Assembly (NCBI GenBank): GCA_003266065.1
Contig: MUZY01000191.1
Coordinates: 1 to 7,500 of the forward strand
Direction: 5' to 3'
DNA length: 7,500 nucleotides
From: Methanosphaera sp. rholeuAM130
Lineage (GTDB): Archaea; Methanobacteriota; Methanobacteria; Methanobacteriales; Methanobacteriaceae
Shown here: in pieces, positions 6,155-7,500 of the stretch
Layout of the letters: every line of letters starts with the position of its first letter
How positions within the stretch are numbered: position 1 is the stretch's first letter
Program-made: the position numbers and the translations under genes
The notes under the pieces: model-generated
Database searches by the model: none
What the model saw: the letters and a program-made list of their open reading frames with translations, nothing else
Told to the model about the DNA's origin: nothing

Positions 6155-6272
6155 AAAAAGTTTTTACTGATAGGAGAATGAAGCACTACATTTGAGATAA
6201 GCTAACAGAAAAAATGCGTTATGAACTGTTTGAAAAACAGGTTAAATAAATTCTATTCAAAAGATTTTGATC

Positions 6273-6304
6273 GAAAAAAAATAAGAATAGTATCGAATAC
6301 TATT
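6273..6304 (-). terminator. Hairpin plus T-tract terminator of the stress-protein gene
   Basis: AATAGTAT (6286-6293) and ATACTATT (6297-6304) form a perfect 8-bp inverted repeat with a 3-base loop. The repeat overlaps the TAG stop of the gene (6300-6302). On the minus strand it is followed after a few bases by an eight-T run (6281-6274). This is the form of a bacterial-style intrinsic terminator, and in archaea the T-run alone would suffice. The stem is AT-rich and hence weak. Confidence 0.55.
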
Positions 6305-6773
6305 TGTTGTCTTTGCTTGGAATAACCATTACAGGTACTTTGCTGTGTCTTACTACCTTTTCAGTTACACTACCCAGCAGGAATCTGTCAAGCATGTGTT
6401 TACCGCTACTTGCAATGACAACCAGGTCAACATTTTCCTCTTCTGATACCTTCAATATAACTTCTGCAGCATTACCTTCAGTAACTGTTTTGGTAGTCAA
6501 TTTAACAGATTCGTCATATTTTACAATCGGACATGTCTTGATAGTCTTTTTAACTTTTTCAAGTATTTTAACACTTTCCTCTTCCATAATCAATTCGGTT
6601 TGTGTGATTAAATCTTCTTCAGGAAGTCCAGTCAGATAGACACTGTCCACCACATTCAATATGATAAGCTCTGCTTTTTCAAATTTTGCAATCTGCATTG
6701 CGTGTTTAATTGCTCTTTTGGAATTTTTTGAACCGTCTGTAGGTAATAAAATTTTATCATACATTTTATACAT
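6300..6773 (-). CDS. Universal stress protein (UspA family), single domain
   Basis: This is a 157-residue, cytoplasmic, single-domain universal stress protein of normal length. The family binds ATP or works as a dimeric stress-associated protein; the specific role is unknown. Visible signatures are the N-terminal KILLPTDGS (7-15) with the nucleotide-contacting Asp13, and the C-terminal block from VDLVVIAS (115-122) through LLGSVTEKVVRHSKVPVMVI (132-151). The ATP motif G-2x-G-9x-G-S/T is present as A121-x2-G124-x9-G134-S135, so the first glycine is alanine. The start is uncertain. The ATG at 6773 has no useful SD, but a second ATG at 6764 (giving MYDKILLPTDGS, the common family start, 154 aa) has GAGATG six bases upstream and a TATA-like box about 27 bp before it. 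The gene appears monocistronic, with its own terminator. Its base composition is more AT-rich than that of the gat operon. Confidence 0.93.
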   Translation of the reverse strand: MYKMYDKILLPTDGSKNSKRAIKHAMQIAKFEKAELIILNVVDSVYLTGLPEEDLITQTELIMEEESVKILEKVKKTIKTCPIVKYDESVKLTTKTVTEGNAAEVILKVSEEENVDLVVIASSGKHMLDRFLLGSVTEKVVRHSKVPVMVIPSKDNK

Positions 6774-6786
6774 CTCAATATATTCG

Positions 6787-6795
6787 TTATTTATA
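6787..6795 (-). promoter_or_regulatory. Possible TATA box of the stress-protein gene
   Basis: The minus strand reads TATAAATAA here. A start site about 25 bp downstream would fall near 6766, almost on the second in-frame ATG (6764). That would make the messenger leaderless or nearly so and would exclude the first ATG at 6773. The match is to a short AT-rich motif in an AT-rich region and so is modest evidence. Confidence 0.35.
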
Positions 6796-6977
6796 GTAAT
6801 AGTTTTATTCCATGTTAATAATAATCTTTTTTGTTAAGTTGGATGTATTCGAAATTATGTAAAAATAATTTGAAGTACTCCTCAATAAATGCACTGCCAT
6901 CTTACATGTTCAATGTAATTAAATGAATATTTTTAATCGGGTCTTTAAATTATATAATGGGTCTGTCCAGTAATAGT

Positions 6978-7094
6978 TTATTGTGAATAATATATTAGTT
7001 TGTGATATAGTTGAAATATATATTTTTTCATGACCCGATAGACAGTGGAATTGAAATTTTTTTTATAAAATTTTAAATCATTATTTTTACTCAT
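6978..7094 (-). CDS. Candidate small ORF, 38 aa, doubtful (possible gene remnant)
   Basis: The frame starts at ATG 7094 and stays open for 38 codons to TAA at 6978-6980, in sequence where stops are very frequent. The peptide begins MSKNNDLKFYKKNFNSTVYR and ends in an aromatic, basic segment (QLYHKLIYYSQ), looking like ordinary soluble protein sequence. A TATA-like stretch (7111-7122) lies about 23 bp before the ATG, and a GAGG sits 11-12 bases upstream, rather far for an SD. I recognise no family. It could be a real small protein, the head of a decayed gene such as a transposase, or chance. Confidence 0.2.
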   Translation of the reverse strand: MSKNNDLKFYKKNFNSTVYRVMKKYIFQLYHKLIYYSQ

Positions 7095-7155
7095 GATAAT
7101 TTAATCCTCTGTATATAATATATTACCCTTTATTTAACCAGTTCATGATAATTTA
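7091..7155. repeat. 13-bp direct repeat pair, TCATGATAATTTA
   Basis: TCATGATAATTTA occurs at 7091-7103 and again exactly at 7143-7155, 52 bp apart. On the minus strand each copy contains an ATG; the first is the start of the candidate 38-aa ORF and the second opens a frame of only seven codons. The core TCATGA is palindromic. It may be a small local duplication or a pair of binding sites; no function can be assigned. Confidence 0.5.
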
Positions 7156-7500
7156 GAAATATGTCTTTTAATTTAATTAGCATTATTTGTTCTGAATACA
7201 GTTTATTATGTTTTTAGGATGGTTATGTATCTTTTTTGGATGATATGTATAATTGATTTGTAATGTTGATTACTTCTCACATGCTCTCGGATTTACTTTA
7301 TATATTAGTAATTAATATAAGTACTATACAGAGATAAATGTATTTATTTCAAAATCGGTACTTCCAAAACTGAGTATATCTTATATAAGAATATTTTATC
7401 TTTCTTTTAGAAAAAGTTTTGAAGTATTATTAGAAAAAAAGTGAATTAACTGTTAATGGTACATGGTTGGTTTTTTATTATGGAATGTGGTGAGAAGTTT

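Larger units (their letters stand above)
5858..6299. other. 442-bp intergenic region between the stress-protein gene and gatD
   Basis: No gene of normal size is present. From right to left it contains the terminator hairpin of the stress-protein gene (6273-6304), two further short inverted repeats (TCAAAA-GA-TTTTGA at 6257-6270; CTGTTT-GAA-AAACAG at 6226-6240), a heptamer tandem array (6106-6154), a possible tiny minus-strand ORF with a good SD (5997-6077), a 7-bp-stem inverted repeat (5996-6021) and TATA-like boxes nearer gatD. The region is long for an archaeal promoter, so a regulatory leader or a small RNA is possible. I see no known riboswitch fold. Confidence 0.6.
6774..7500. other. 727-bp AT-rich region without a confident gene
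   Basis: G+C is very low here: a hand count of 7141-7200 gives 12 of 60, against about 40-48% in lines sampled from the gat operon. It should contain the stress-protein promoter (6774-6860). Beyond that I see only a weak 38-codon minus-strand ORF (6978-7094), a 13-bp direct repeat (7091-7103 and 7143-7155) and a perfect 8-bp inverted repeat, ATCGGGTC at 6936-6943 against GACCCGAT at 7032-7039. Short frames at the right edge are open on both strands but too short to call. It could be a decayed gene region or a long upstream region of a gene beyond the edge. Confidence 0.55.

Noticed and set aside
5858..6299. A T-box or other known riboswitch controlling gatD
   Set aside because: I could find no conserved core or complex fold; the hairpins are short and AT-rich, and T-boxes are not expected in archaea.
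6304..6639. Plus-strand open frame of 111 codons opposite the stress-protein gene
   Set aside because: It is antisense to a clear UspA-family gene; the translation shows no recognisable domain.
6805..6900. Minus-strand 31-codon frame upstream of the stress-protein gene
   Set aside because: There is no SD before its ATG, it would occupy the promoter region, and the peptide is low-complexity and AT-driven.
7446..7499. Minus-strand frame open from the right edge to a TAA at 7446, followed by T-rich sequence
   Set aside because: This could be the end of a neighbouring gene, but only 17 codons are visible, a second minus frame and a plus frame are also open, and no motif is seen.
7456..7500. Plus-strand ATG frame running off the right edge
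   Set aside because: Only 15 codons, no SD and no recognisable N-terminus; it cannot be supported.
1..7500. CRISPR array, tRNA or rRNA genes, or phage genes
   Set aside because: No spaced palindromic direct repeats, no GC-rich cloverleaf sequence and no phage or Cas motifs were seen on either strand.

Overview
The window looks archaeal, from an AT-rich methanogen of the order Methanobacteriales (Methanobrevibacter, Methanosphaera or a relative). The main reason is the adjacent pair GatD and GatE, the two subunits of the archaea-specific glutamyl-tRNA(Gln) amidotransferase. The other reasons are a universal stress protein, a proteasomal-type AAA ATPase, oligo-T 3' ends, TATA-like boxes and a site that fits the archaeal nitrogen repressor NrpR. 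The genus cannot be fixed from the sequence alone. All confidently called genes lie on the minus strand, so the window is best read from right to left.

Reading order on the minus strand: 6774-7500 is a very AT-rich stretch with no confident gene; it holds one weak 38-codon ORF and a 13-bp direct repeat. A single-domain universal stress protein (6300-6773) follows and ends in a hairpin plus T-tract. The 442-bp gap 5858-6299 holds a seven-unit heptamer tandem array, several inverted repeats, a possible tiny ORF with a Shine-Dalgarno (SD) sequence, and TATA-like boxes. Next is a compact five-gene operon: gatD, gatE, trxB, a 70-aa acidic protein and an AAA ATPase. Gaps within it are only 6 to 18 bases, and two of the SD sites touch or overlap the preceding stop codon. 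It ends in a T-rich tract at 335-367. The intergenic region 63-371 then leads into the first 20 codons of a truncated gene (1-62) that I read as NADP-type glutamate dehydrogenase (gdhA). It has a GGAA-N6-TTCC site and a second, imperfect site in its leader.

Functionally, the window links nitrogen and glutamine metabolism with protein synthesis and protein or redox maintenance. GatDE makes Gln-tRNA(Gln) from Glu-tRNA(Gln), GdhA (if correct) assimilates ammonium into glutamate, and TrxB maintains thiol redox state. The AAA ATPase is of unknown target. Its pore-loop position carries histidine where an aromatic residue is usual, and it has no proteasome-docking C-terminus, so calling it a proteasome subunit would be misleading. 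The 70-aa protein between trxB and the ATPase is unrecognised.

The most useful second-look items are the likely NrpR control of gdhA, the odd AAA ATPase with its small acidic neighbour in a translation operon, and the unexplained repeats and mini-ORFs in the two long gaps. I found no CRISPR array, tRNA, rRNA or intact mobile element.
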